From positions 1-64,000 of the forward strand of contig JALGSV010000008.1 of NCBI GenBank assembly GCA_029821755.1: 64,000 bases of DNA, written 5' to 3'. Position numbers and translations under genes: made by a program. Shown here in pieces: positions 16,440-25,725 of the stretch (its first letter is position 1; the number at the start of each line of letters is the position of its first letter). Under the pieces are notes generated by a model. The model was given only the letters and a program-made list of their open reading frames with translations. It was not told where the DNA came from and did not search any database. The stretch is from Candidatus Zipacnadum vermilionense (lineage in GTDB: Bacteria > Armatimonadota > Zipacnadia > Zipacnadales > Zipacnadaceae).

Positions 16440-16620
16440 GAAAATGGGGCCGCGGAAGGCGCGGTGGCGGCAAGCACCGGCTATTATTGCGCAGATTCTC
16501 CGGGGAAGGTCTCGATTCCTGCCTGGGTGGAAAAAAGATTATGGCACGACGACGAAGGCCCTGGGCAACGCTCAAGGGGCCGCTATCCGCACACAGAAGT
16601 GCTGACGGGCAGCCCTACCG

Positions 16621-19600
16621 CTACCGCTGCACGTTCTGGTATTCGACTTCCTGCTCGCGCAGGACCGCTCCGTAGCGGGGGACGATAGTGCCCACATAGA
16701 CGTCGCTTGACTGGTGCAGCACCGAGCCGTTGTTGGCCGCCAGGCGCAGATCGTAGATCGCCCGCGGACTGCTCCAGATCAGCCAGTAGCGTACCGCCGG
16801 CAGGCCGGAGGAGACGGTGTAGATCTCCGGCACCGCCCGCAACGGCCCCTCGTTCTGCACGGTATCCACCGGCGCCGGAGTCTCCCGGCTCCAGCCGATG
16901 ATCCGGTGCTCCTCCACCAGTCCCCCGTTGTAGGAGACGCGGATCCTCGCCCCGTCGTAGATGGACCGGAGCCAGAACACTCCGGCAGTGCCGCCGCTGC
17001 GGTAACCGTCGGCCACCATGCTGACGATGCCGCTGCCGGCGTTGACGGTGTAGGCCTGGGCCTGCCCGGCGGTCAGGGGCGCCCAGCCGCCGCCGGTCCA
17101 CCCCGCCACGGTCGGGGCGCCGCCGAAGGGGGCGCCGGCCACCTGGGTCCCCAGCGTCCAGGTCTTGTACATGAAGTCGGTGCGACCGAAGTTGGGCGTG
17201 TCCTTTTGCGAGTAGCTGCGCCGCCACAGGAACACCAGCCGCAGCTGGTTAGGATCATTCGAGTCGGCCTCGGCGAAAGCATTGGGACTGTCGTCGGCGG
17301 CGTCCGAAGTGGTGATTCGGAAGACGAACGGCGTGTAGTCGGCGTAGAGAGCGACATTCGTCAGCGAGCCCAGGCCCGCGAGGGTGCGGTTGAAGACGGC
17401 CCCGGTATCGCTGGGATTGGCCGAGTTGAACAGCGCCCCGCTGAAGGTGACCGTGCCGGTGGAGGGCTCCACCTGCATCGTCAGCGGCACCGGCACTGTG
17501 CTCGCGCCGGTGGGCCCCAACGGATTGCGTAGGATGCCGCTGCCGGCTACCGTCTCCACCCCGGCCGGCAGGGCACCCGCCCCGCCGAGGGGGGCGAGGA
17601 CCGGCGTGAAGACGTACACGCCCCGCGCTCGATTGTATACGCCCGGCCCCCAACTGACTGAGTACAGAGCCGGCGTAGCCGGAGCGGCGCTAGAGACGAG
17701 ACCCACGTAGAACCGCGGATCGCGCGCGTCCGGGGCAGCCGTCTCGAAAGTGGGCGTGGTAAGCCAATCCAGATGGCGGCTGCTGAAGCTCTGCCGCAGC
17801 CCATCCCCCACCAACTGCTCCCCCGCCCGCGTGGTCCCACTGGTCGCCGGCAGCACCGGGTTGTCGACCACCCGCGGGAAGGTCAGCTTGCCGAAGTTCT
17901 GCGTCGCGTCGTTCATGCTCGCCTGATCAAAGGCGGCCCAGCAGATGTCCTCGTTCTGCTGGCGGGCGGCGTAACCGGAGAAGACCACATGGACTTGTGT
18001 CCCGGCGGTGATTCCCGCCGGCGGGGTCCACAGGAAAGCGGTGGGGTCCTTGGTGTAGACGAAGGGGCTGGTGGAGGGCTTGCGCATCGGCGCCGCGCTG
18101 GCGAAGTCGTTGAGGACGTCACTCCGCCACTCGGGCGTCACCGCGTTGGTGATGGGTACGAGCGCCTCCTGGTTGTCGGCGATCCCCGTGTAGTCCCAGC
18201 GGTAGTGGAGGGTCTGGTGGCCCTGGTCGCCCTCCGTCCAGAACAGCCACAGGCCACTACCGGTGGGGTCGGCAAAGCCGCGGATGCCCTGCTTGGGCAA
18301 GCCGGTGGCATAGATGGAGTTGTCGACGCCGGGCCAGGTGACGGCGGCGGAGTCCTTGGTCTGCAGTGTGGTGCTGACCCCGGCGCCTTGCCGCAGGCTC
18401 CGCTGCCATAGCGCCCAGTGGTGGCCAGTGAGGTCGTTGAAGGTCTCCGGCGAACCGTTGACGCTGCCGGGATTGGCCGCCGCGGTGGTGCCGGTGAGGT
18501 TGCGCGCCTCCGCGTCCCAGACGTAGGGGCGATAGTCGGGGGCGCCACCCACCACGACCGGGGTGGCATTGGCGAACAGGATGTTCCCGGGGTAGGCGGG
18601 CTGGGCGGCCTGCGCCGGGCTGGTCGCCGCCGGCGCGGCCACGTTCACGTTTCCTCCGCCCGTGGCCACCGAGTGCCGGTTACTCACCCACATGACCTGC
18701 AGGTTAGCTACCCCGCCGGCGCCGTAGTCAAAACGTAGCGTGGGCTCGGTATCGGCGGCATAGAAGTCGTTGTAGGGCAGCCGACTCTCGGTGACCCGCA
18801 GGGCGGTGGGCACGTAGGTCGTCGGCTCCAGCGGCTCATCCCGTCGTGCGTCGAAGGCGACGCTACCGGTGTCGGTGGCCACCCCGTTCAGACTGTTGAC
18901 GAAGTCCAACTGGCCATTGCCGTTCACGTCGAGGAAATACACGACCTGGCTGGAGTACTGGCCCGTGCCTTGCCCCAAGGGCAGGGGATTGGCGGAAGTG
19001 CCCATGCCGCTGGCGCCGCCGATGCCCCAGCCGCCGGCGTCACCGTTCCAGCCGGCGGGGAAACCGAGGGTGCCGATGGTGGTATAGGGCATCCAGGGCA
19101 GCCAGACCGGGTTGGCGGTCAGCAGGCGCCCGAAGGAGCGGTACTTGGCCGATACGCCGACTGGCTCCGCCGTGGCCTGGTTCCCGATCAGTGGCAGAAC
19201 CGGAGTCACCACGTTGCCCTCGTTGCTCACGGTGAAACCGTCCGTGAGCGCGACGTTGCTGGGATACGCAAAGCGCCCGTATATCGGAGGATTGCCGACG
19301 GTGGTGTCCGGCGAGTTGGCCGGCACGCCGGGAGCGACCCGGCCGGGCTCGGCGGCGCTGGTATCAGCGGCCAGCCGCGCCTGCCGGTCCACGGAGAGCT
19401 GCACGTCGAAGGGCGCGAACTCATCCACCGTGTCGCCGTTGCTGTCAAGGTTGGAGCTGAGGTTTATCGTCCACCGCCCATTGCCGTTCCGGTCGCTGTA
19501 AAGCAGAGCGAGGCCCCGATAGCCCCAGTTCATGTCGGGGGTGTGGCCCAGCGTAGCGCCCGGCTCGGAGGCTGGCTGGTAGGAGGGAATCCGCGCCTGG

Positions 19601-20850
19601 ACCCAGTGGGAAGTGTCGATGGCCTTGGCCGCGACGTTGCCGGTGCCGATGGTGTTGGGCCCCACGATGATCGCAGAGTCGGGAAGGGTGGGACGTATCG
19701 CGCTCCGCCCCGCCGCGCGCAGACCCGGTGCCGTCGTGATTCCGCCCAGAAGAGTCGATTCCAGCCGTTCCACCATATACTGGTCGCCCCGGTTGATCAC
19801 CGTGAAGGACCGGCGCATGGTAGTGGCGCCGGGCGTGTACATGTCGTCCCGCAGGCCGCCCCGCAGCGGCCCGATAAGGAAGCGCGCCAAGTAGGAGCCC
19901 GGCTGCTCCGCCGGACCGGCAGTGCCCGGACCGACACCGTTGCGCCAAGCCTCCACGGCGGGCGGGTTGAGCATCTCCCCCGGCGGGACCTGCAGGCGGC
20001 TCACATAGAAGGCCGTCGACAAGGGGGTGGTGGGCTGGCCGTCCGGAGTGACGTCAAAGTGCCAGTCGGTGAGGGGCTCACCCGGATTGAGCCACTCCAT
20101 GTAGATGCGGCCGATCCCGTACGAACCCAGGGGGATCGGTGGCACATTCAGGGCGCTGCCGTCGATCAATCCTTGGAGGCTGACCCCACGCGGGGCGCTC
20201 GGCCACCCCCGGGCCTCGGCATCGGCCTTGTTGATCGGGACCGTCACCGAGGGCCACGTGGCCCGCAGCACCAGGAACCTGAAAGCGGCGTTAGGAAGGA
20301 TGTCAATGGTGCCGTCGTTGTTGACGTCCAGCCCGGCGCCTATCTGTATCGCCGCGCGGATGAACATCCGCTTGCCATAGCCGCGGGGGTCGGGCGGGTC
20401 GTAGGGCAGAGCCAGACCGTTGGTCGTAGGATGGAAGGGCATCCCCACCACAGTCCGGTAGAACTGGCTACCGGCAGCATAGTCGTACCACATCAGGTCG
20501 GCCTGGCCCACCGGCATGTCCCATTCCGGAACGTTGATGACTCGGTCGCGCTGGGCACTAGCGCCGGAGCCCAGGTTGAGCAGACTCACCGCACCGCCGT
20601 GGATGCCCCATACGTCTGGGCACGTCCCGGCGGTGTTGGTGGAGAACCCGCATACCGGACAGACATACTGCTTGCGCAGGTTGCTCTGGTGCCACGTAAT
20701 ATCCGCCAGGCTAGGGGCGCCGATGGGAGGATACGGCTCCATGAAGGTCCGTATCTCATAGGGTAGGGGCGTCTGGGCGGCCGCTGGCTGCCAGGCCGCC
20801 GTCACCAGCACCACCGCCACGATTGCTATAACAAAAGCCGCGTTTCTCAT
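16621..20850 (-). CDS. Giant secreted protein of the pilus cluster (1409 residues)
   Basis: An exported protein with a signal peptide (about 1-26, ending PAAAQ). Near the N-terminus is a zinc-ribbon-like CPVCGFSTNTAGTC (Cys 64, 67, 77). Several loops resemble dockerin/EF-hand calcium sites: DVNNDGTID, DRNGNGRW and DVNGNGQLD. The rest is beta-rich, with many aromatic/Gly strands and no enzyme motif that I recognise. It is the last gene of a run beginning with prepilins and a PilX-like protein. By position and calcium-loop character it could be a PilY1-like tip or surface component, but no sequence signature proves that. No normal ribosome-binding site is visible; the ATG directly follows a short tandem repeat that contains AAGG. 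Confidence 0.8.
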   Translation of the reverse strand: MRNAAFVIAIVAVVLVTAAWQPAAAQTPLPYEIRTFMEPYPPIGAPSLADITWHQSNLRKQYVCPVCGFSTNTAGTCPDVWGIHGGAVSLLNLGSGASAQRDRVINVPEWDMPVGQADLMWYDYAAGSQFYRTVVGMPFHPTTNGLALPYDPPDPRGYGKRMFIRAAIQIGAGLDVNNDGTIDILPNAAFRFLVLRATWPSVTVPINKADAEARGWPSAPRGVSLQGLIDGSALNVPPIPLGSYGIGRIYMEWLNPGEPLTDWHFDVTPDGQPTTPLSTAFYVSRLQVPPGEMLNPPAVEAWRNGVGPGTAGPAEQPGSYLARFLIGPLRGGLRDDMYTPGATTMRRSFTVINRGDQYMVERLESTLLGGITTAPGLRAAGRSAIRPTLPDSAIIVGPNTIGTGNVAAKAIDTSHWVQARIPSYQPASEPGATLGHTPDMNWGYRGLALLYSDRNGNGRWTINLSSNLDSNGDTVDEFAPFDVQLSVDRQARLAADTSAAEPGRVAPGVPANSPDTTVGNPPIYGRFAYPSNVALTDGFTVSNEGNVVTPVLPLIGNQATAEPVGVSAKYRSFGRLLTANPVWLPWMPYTTIGTLGFPAGWNGDAGGWGIGGASGMGTSANPLPLGQGTGQYSSQVVYFLDVNGNGQLDFVNSLNGVATDTGSVAFDARRDEPLEPTTYVPTALRVTESRLPYNDFYAADTEPTLRFDYGAGGVANLQVMWVSNRHSVATGGGNVNVAAPAATSPAQAAQPAYPGNILFANATPVVVGGAPDYRPYVWDAEARNLTGTTAAANPGSVNGSPETFNDLTGHHWALWQRSLRQGAGVSTTLQTKDSAAVTWPGVDNSIYATGLPKQGIRGFADPTGSGLWLFWTEGDQGHQTLHYRWDYTGIADNQEALVPITNAVTPEWRSDVLNDFASAAPMRKPSTSPFVYTKDPTAFLWTPPAGITAGTQVHVVFSGYAARQQNEDICWAAFDQASMNDATQNFGKLTFPRVVDNPVLPATSGTTRAGEQLVGDGLRQSFSSRHLDWLTTPTFETAAPDARDPRFYVGLVSSAAPATPALYSVSWGPGVYNRARGVYVFTPVLAPLGGAGALPAGVETVAGSGILRNPLGPTGASTVPVPLTMQVEPSTGTVTFSGALFNSANPSDTGAVFNRTLAGLGSLTNVALYADYTPFVFRITTSDAADDSPNAFAEADSNDPNQLRLVFLWRRSYSQKDTPNFGRTDFMYKTWTLGTQVAGAPFGGAPTVAGWTGGGWAPLTAGQAQAYTVNAGSGIVSMVADGYRSGGTAGVFWLRSIYDGARIRVSYNGGLVEEHRIIGWSRETPAPVDTVQNEGPLRAVPEIYTVSSGLPAVRYWLIWSSPRAIYDLRLAANNGSVLHQSSDVYVGTIVPRYGAVLREQEVEYQNVQR

Positions 20851-20886
20851 CAGACATCAGACCTTAGACTTCGGACCACAGACTTC
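20851..20886 (-). repeat. Degenerate 14-bp tandem repeat abutting a start codon
   Basis: Read on the minus strand it holds two and a half copies of a unit close to GAAGTCTGAGGTCT (here GAAGTCTGTGGTCC, GAAGTCTAAGGTCT, GATGTCTG), ending directly at the ATG of the 1409-residue protein. The same unit is duplicated exactly in front of cysE at 60089-60116. Confidence 0.75.
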
Positions 20887-20889
20887 CCC

Positions 20890-23800
20890 CTAGTACCTCT
20901 CCGCATACGACGGCTGGTTCAGCGGGTCATTCCAGTCCCGGCTGAAGGGGTCCGGGATGATGCGCCGATCTTGCAGGTCGTGATCCGACGCTACCTCGAA
21001 GATCTCGCCGTACAGGCCCGTGCCCGGCGAGCCGACGTTCTCGCGCGCCAGGTTCTCCGTGACCCCGGTGTAGTTGGTGATTAGTACGTTCCCGCCGAAC
21101 ATGAGCCCGGGGAAGAGCATCTTGGCGCATACCGGGTAAAAGCGCTTCTGATAGGTCGTCGGCGGCGCGCTGGGCGTCACCACCCGGCCAAAAGCCCCGG
21201 TGGTGGCCGCATAGGTCGCCGCGGTGTATTGCCACGTAGACCAGTCCGGAGCCAGACCAACAACAGGGCCGGCGCTGGTGTCGATCTCCCACACCCAGAC
21301 GCCATCCTGTTTGACCGACACATTGTGCTTGATATCGATCAACCCCCCGGCCACTACCAGCACGTAGACCCGCTCACCGTAGCGGAAATACTCCACATGC
21401 CGCAAGTTGGGGAAGCTCAGCACCGGCGCGTCGTCTAGGTTCTGCAGATCCGTATTGTAGAGCGCTTGCCAATCCCGCCAAGGCCGCGTGCCGCCCGGCG
21501 GGGTGGTGGCCGGATCCGGGTCTACGTACTTGGTCCCGGCCTCCACCACCAGCACGCGGTCCACGTTGCTCGCCGCGCACAGGTAGCCGACAACGTTGCC
21601 GTTGTTGAAATCGAAGATGGGCTGCGCCCGCACGTAGCGCAGCGCCAACCGGTGCGTCGGGTCCCAGGCTGGCCGGACGTGCGAGGGCGTCAGCTCCACC
21701 ACTTGGTGTTGCTGCCCGCCGAGCGCCAGGTTGACCGTGAGGACGTCGATGATCCGGTTGTGTGCGGCGTCGGCGATCACGGTATGCACCAAGCCGCCGG
21801 AATCCACGTAGCGGAAGGCGTCAGCCGGCTGGGCTAGCTTGAGGTTGTAGTTCCCGGCCACGCCGCCCGGAACCGAGGCATCGGTGCGGGCCGGGCTGGA
21901 GTAGTAGTCGAGGCCAAATTCGTCCAGCGGCCAGAGTTGGTTGCCCGCTCGGTCCACGACTATCACCCGGTTGTTGCCGGTGTCGACCACCAGGAAGGAG
22001 CCGCTGGACAGCGGCGTCGCTTTCGCCGGACGGCTGAAGGGCTGTGCCAGCATCGGCTCGGGGGCGCTGCGCCCGTAGACGTAAGCCTGAGAGGCAGTCA
22101 GCACCCAGGTGCGGTCGGACCCGGTGGTTTCCACCAGCCGGTTGCCGTCGCAGATGACGGTCCGCCGCGGGCTGAGACACCCTACCCAGCCGGGACCGGC
22201 CATGGTCAGCGGCGCGCTCATCCCGACACTACTCACATACAGTTGACCACCCGCGCTGGTGGGGGTGCTCAGTACGCCCGGCACCATCCGCGGTCCCGCC
22301 GGATCGTCGAAGGCCACTCGCGACGCGGCGCCCTTGACCAGGTGGCTGATGGGGTCCCAGACCAGCGATACCAGCGTCTGGTACTCGTTCTCCGCACCCG
22401 GAGGTATGTCGAAGTTGGCCCCGCCGATCGGGGTCCAGCCCACGCTGCCGACCACCGCCGTCGTCCCCGCCACGCCTACGCCACCTAGGCTAGCGCCCAG
22501 CCCCACCGGTACCTGCTGCCGCTCTGCATCAGGGACCCGCAGCGTCACGGCTGGGGTCGGATCCGCCCATCCCACGGCCACCGGGGCGTAGTCCGGCTCT
22601 GACCAGCCAGTGTAGCTGATGAGTACCTCCCGACCCGCCAGCGGATGCGTGAACCCCTGGTTGTCGGTAATGGTGGCGCCCCGAAAATCGAGCCAGCCGT
22701 TGGCCAGGACCTCCTCCACCCCTGCCCCCCGCAGATTGTACGTCGGCAGCGGCGCGGGCTCCCCGGCTACAACTCCCGCGACCGGCATGCCGTTGGTCAG
22801 AGTCACGGCCACCGTGGAGGCGACGACCGGATAGCGCTGCAACCGCACGAAACCGCCTACGTACTCGAAGCGCGACAGCTTCGGGGCTACGTGCAGCTCG
22901 GTTTGCGCATTCCCGTCGGAGTCGGTCCAGGTGAAGGTCAGGGCCTTGCCGCCCACTGTGGCGCCCGCAGAGGGCCGGAAACGAATAGTCCGGCCCGCAT
23001 AGTCTACGTCGAAGTTCGCGGTACTCACTAGGGCCCCGGTCGCCAGGAGCGTCACCGTAACCGCGCTCCCTGGCGCGATGGCCACCTCATCGCCCAGCGC
23101 CGGCCCCAGGTGGATGGCCAAGTCCGCCTGGGTGCGCACGCCGTGGATGAGGCCCGTCCACTCCCTCTGCGTGGCCCCGGTGCGCGCATTGGAGGCCACG
23201 TAGGCCGTCTCCGCCTCTTGGGCCGGGGCCGCCTCGCTAGTGGTGACTACATCGATGGGTGAGTCGGAGCGCGGCTGCCAGCAGACCTGCGATCTGCCGG
23301 TCTCGGTATCCAGCACCGACAAGCCCAGGCCACAGGCCAGCGTCCGCCCGGTGTGCTCGCTGGTGTGGAAGCCGAACGCCTCCGTCTCATTGCTCCAGGC
23401 CAGCGGCCCCGGCAGGTAATGGGTCTCGCCCGTGTAGGTAGTGGCTCCAACCCGGTAGTTGATGTCCACCCGACAACCGCGACGCAGCGTCAGCGGGTTG
23501 TCGTACCCGTCAGCCTGCGGGGCGCTGGATAGGGTCGCCAGGAACTCAAGCACGCCCCCGGCATTGTTGAAACGGGCGAAGTCCGTCCCGCTGAAGGTGA
23601 AGGAGGCGCCACTAACGGCCACCGACTCGGCGTCACTGTCGTTGCGGAGGGCGGCATCCACATTGGTGACCCCGGTGTTGTTCAGCCGCGCGACGTAGTA
23701 GTCCGAATTGAGCAGGGGCGCCCCCGCGGGGTTGGTCGGGGTGGGGACCAGGCAATACTCGGTGTAGCCGGGGATGGTGTTAACGGTGGGGGGCGCCGGG

Positions 23801-25626
23801 CAGGTCAAGCGTGCGGGCGCCGACACGAGCAGGGCCGCCTCCACCGGCAACCCCAGCGGGGTACGGGGGCTGGTTACCACCGCCGGGCGCACATCCCCCT
23901 CGGGGGGAAACTCGACCCGGTTGGTGTCGGCAGCCCAAGCCGGACTGTGCGTCGGAGGCAACAGCTTCTGCTCCTCTGCCCGTGCCAGGTCCGGGTACAC
24001 CCAGGAAACCGCCGGCCCCGCCCAACCCCAGTTGATCGCCCACACCCGACCGTAGGTGCTCTGTATCCCGGCCCCCAGACCGCCGTCCATTTCGGTGCTC
24101 AGCACGAACAGCCAGTTCTTATACGCCACCGGGCTGCTCAGGTCCACCACACTGGCCGTGCCGACATAACCGCCGAGCGGCAAGCTCCACAAGCCCGCAC
24201 CGTCCGCCGCGTCATACGCCAGCAGGGCGCCCACCCCGTTGGCGGCGTGCACCGCTGTAACCAGCACCACCGGGGCCGGGCCTGCTCCGCTGTTTGCCAG
24301 GGCCATCACCGGCGAGCTGGAGCGGGAGGTGTAGCCGGCGGGCAGGGCTTGGCTCCATACCAGACGGTAGCCGTTGGAGAAGGTCCCCGGCTGTAGGCAC
24401 CACAGCGTCGGCGGCCGGTTGCCCGGGCCGAAAGTGCTCAGGACGTAGACGTTGCCGCCGCTTACCACGGCACTGCCGGGAACCGGGCCGGGCTGCGAGG
24501 GGAGGGTGGGATCGCCCCAGGGGGGCGGGAACTGCCAGACCAAATCCAGCGGCGGGCGGGCCGGCGCGAACTCCACCGAGCGTCCCGAGGGACTGCCGGC
24601 GGCCTGCCCCGCGGTGTGGCTGTAGTTGGCGATGTTGTAACCCAGCTTCACGTCTGCTCGCTGGAAGCTGCCCGGCCCCGGCAGACCGGCGTGCCATTCC
24701 TCGATGTCCTGCCCCACGCCCTCTGCGGTCACCACGATGGCGCCGTCCCCGTAGCGAGCAGCGGCCACCCCGGCTCCGGCCGCCGAGCCCGTGGCAGTAA
24801 CCACCACCGGCGCCAGGGTCACGTCATTCCCGCCTAGATCGGTCACGGCGTAGGCCGGGTAGGGAGCGGCCCCGCCGGGGTAGTCCCCCAGTTGCCGGAT
24901 CTCCGCCCCCGACAGCGCGTAGGGGAAGCTCAAGAGGGCATGGCCGGCCGCGGCGGCCGTGCGGGTGGTGAGGTTACCGCCCAGGGCGCCAAAGGCGAAG
25001 GGCGCATACGGCACGGGTTCCGGCGTGCCCGGCGCGACGGAGGGACGCGGCACCGGGAAGCCGACCACGTTGCCTCCGGCATAGTCCACCCACAACACTG
25101 CCCCGTTCTCCACCGCCCGCCGCAGACCCGCGCGCTGCCGGTCGCTGGTGATGTTCAGGTCCTGGGCGCTGGCGATGTAGATCAGGTCAAACTGGATGAG
25201 CTGCTCGGCGCTGGCGTCGTCGAGGGCCACCTCCCAGTACTGCGGCCACTCCGGGGGAACTGTGGCGCGCAGGGGAGAGACAGCGTTCATCCCCCGCCCG
25301 GCCCAATAGCCATTCCCCGAGCGCCAGGTGGCCCGGTCGTTGGCATCGGGATTGTGGGCAGGGTTCAGCCAGAGGGTCCAGATGGTGTCGGTGATACTGG
25401 AGGGGGCCTGAGGGTTGACAAAGCTCCAGCCGGGCGGCTTGAGCGAGCAGCGAGCCAGCATCGGCAGCACGTAGGAATTGGCGTTGGTCCCGCCGTTGGG
25501 GATGAGCAACTGGCACGCGCGAATAGTCCGCGGCGCGGTGTTGTACTCAAAGGCTACCTGGGCCGCCGCAAGCAGACCAGGACAAACGAGCAAAGTTATG
25601 ACAATGGCCAAACGCCATGACCGCAT
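20890..25626 (-). CDS. Giant secreted beta-propeller protein of the pilus cluster (1578 residues)
   Basis: Signal peptide MRSWRLAIVITLLVCPGLLA. The N-terminal part (about 140-200) has an LIYIASAQDLNIT...GAVLWVDYAGG pattern like flavodoxin-fold DUF4159/GATase-like domains that precede large secreted proteins. Next comes a PQQ-like propeller region (about 360-520; GGNVYVLSTFG, GALLAYDAADGAGLWSLPLG, NWLFVLSTEMDG). Central Ig-like beta domains follow, then an NHL-like region (about 1190-1300) with VVDTGNNRVIVVDRAGNQLW and ADAAHNRIIDV. A large secreted beta-propeller encoded after minor-prepilin genes recalls PilY1 of type IVa pili; this is inference from architecture and position. The ATG has GGAGGT nine bases upstream. 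Confidence 0.82.
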   Translation of the reverse strand: MRSWRLAIVITLLVCPGLLAAAQVAFEYNTAPRTIRACQLLIPNGGTNANSYVLPMLARCSLKPPGWSFVNPQAPSSITDTIWTLWLNPAHNPDANDRATWRSGNGYWAGRGMNAVSPLRATVPPEWPQYWEVALDDASAEQLIQFDLIYIASAQDLNITSDRQRAGLRRAVENGAVLWVDYAGGNVVGFPVPRPSVAPGTPEPVPYAPFAFGALGGNLTTRTAAAAGHALLSFPYALSGAEIRQLGDYPGGAAPYPAYAVTDLGGNDVTLAPVVVTATGSAAGAGVAAARYGDGAIVVTAEGVGQDIEEWHAGLPGPGSFQRADVKLGYNIANYSHTAGQAAGSPSGRSVEFAPARPPLDLVWQFPPPWGDPTLPSQPGPVPGSAVVSGGNVYVLSTFGPGNRPPTLWCLQPGTFSNGYRLVWSQALPAGYTSRSSSPVMALANSGAGPAPVVLVTAVHAANGVGALLAYDAADGAGLWSLPLGGYVGTASVVDLSSPVAYKNWLFVLSTEMDGGLGAGIQSTYGRVWAINWGWAGPAVSWVYPDLARAEEQKLLPPTHSPAWAADTNRVEFPPEGDVRPAVVTSPRTPLGLPVEAALLVSAPARLTCPAPPTVNTIPGYTEYCLVPTPTNPAGAPLLNSDYYVARLNNTGVTNVDAALRNDSDAESVAVSGASFTFSGTDFARFNNAGGVLEFLATLSSAPQADGYDNPLTLRRGCRVDINYRVGATTYTGETHYLPGPLAWSNETEAFGFHTSEHTGRTLACGLGLSVLDTETGRSQVCWQPRSDSPIDVVTTSEAAPAQEAETAYVASNARTGATQREWTGLIHGVRTQADLAIHLGPALGDEVAIAPGSAVTVTLLATGALVSTANFDVDYAGRTIRFRPSAGATVGGKALTFTWTDSDGNAQTELHVAPKLSRFEYVGGFVRLQRYPVVASTVAVTLTNGMPVAGVVAGEPAPLPTYNLRGAGVEEVLANGWLDFRGATITDNQGFTHPLAGREVLISYTGWSEPDYAPVAVGWADPTPAVTLRVPDAERQQVPVGLGASLGGVGVAGTTAVVGSVGWTPIGGANFDIPPGAENEYQTLVSLVWDPISHLVKGAASRVAFDDPAGPRMVPGVLSTPTSAGGQLYVSSVGMSAPLTMAGPGWVGCLSPRRTVICDGNRLVETTGSDRTWVLTASQAYVYGRSAPEPMLAQPFSRPAKATPLSSGSFLVVDTGNNRVIVVDRAGNQLWPLDEFGLDYYSSPARTDASVPGGVAGNYNLKLAQPADAFRYVDSGGLVHTVIADAAHNRIIDVLTVNLALGGQQHQVVELTPSHVRPAWDPTHRLALRYVRAQPIFDFNNGNVVGYLCAASNVDRVLVVEAGTKYVDPDPATTPPGGTRPWRDWQALYNTDLQNLDDAPVLSFPNLRHVEYFRYGERVYVLVVAGGLIDIKHNVSVKQDGVWVWEIDTSAGPVVGLAPDWSTWQYTAATYAATTGAFGRVVTPSAPPTTYQKRFYPVCAKMLFPGLMFGGNVLITNYTGVTENLARENVGSPGTGLYGEIFEVASDHDLQDRRIIPDPFSRDWNDPLNQPSYAERY

Positions 25627-25690
25627 CAGAAATCTACCTCCACGGGCAGCACACCCGCTTTCCGCAACGCCCGCACTTCACGCCCCCAGT

Positions 25691-25714
25691 GGCGCCGGTC
25701 TCCAGACCGGTGCC
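25691..25714. repeat. REP-like palindrome
   Basis: A 24-bp near-perfect palindrome with arms GGCGCCGGTCT and AGACCGGTGCC, in the gap after the PilX-like gene. It has no T-run, so it is more likely a dispersed REP-type repeat than a terminator. Confidence 0.5.
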
Positions 25715-25725
25715 CCCTCCCGCAT

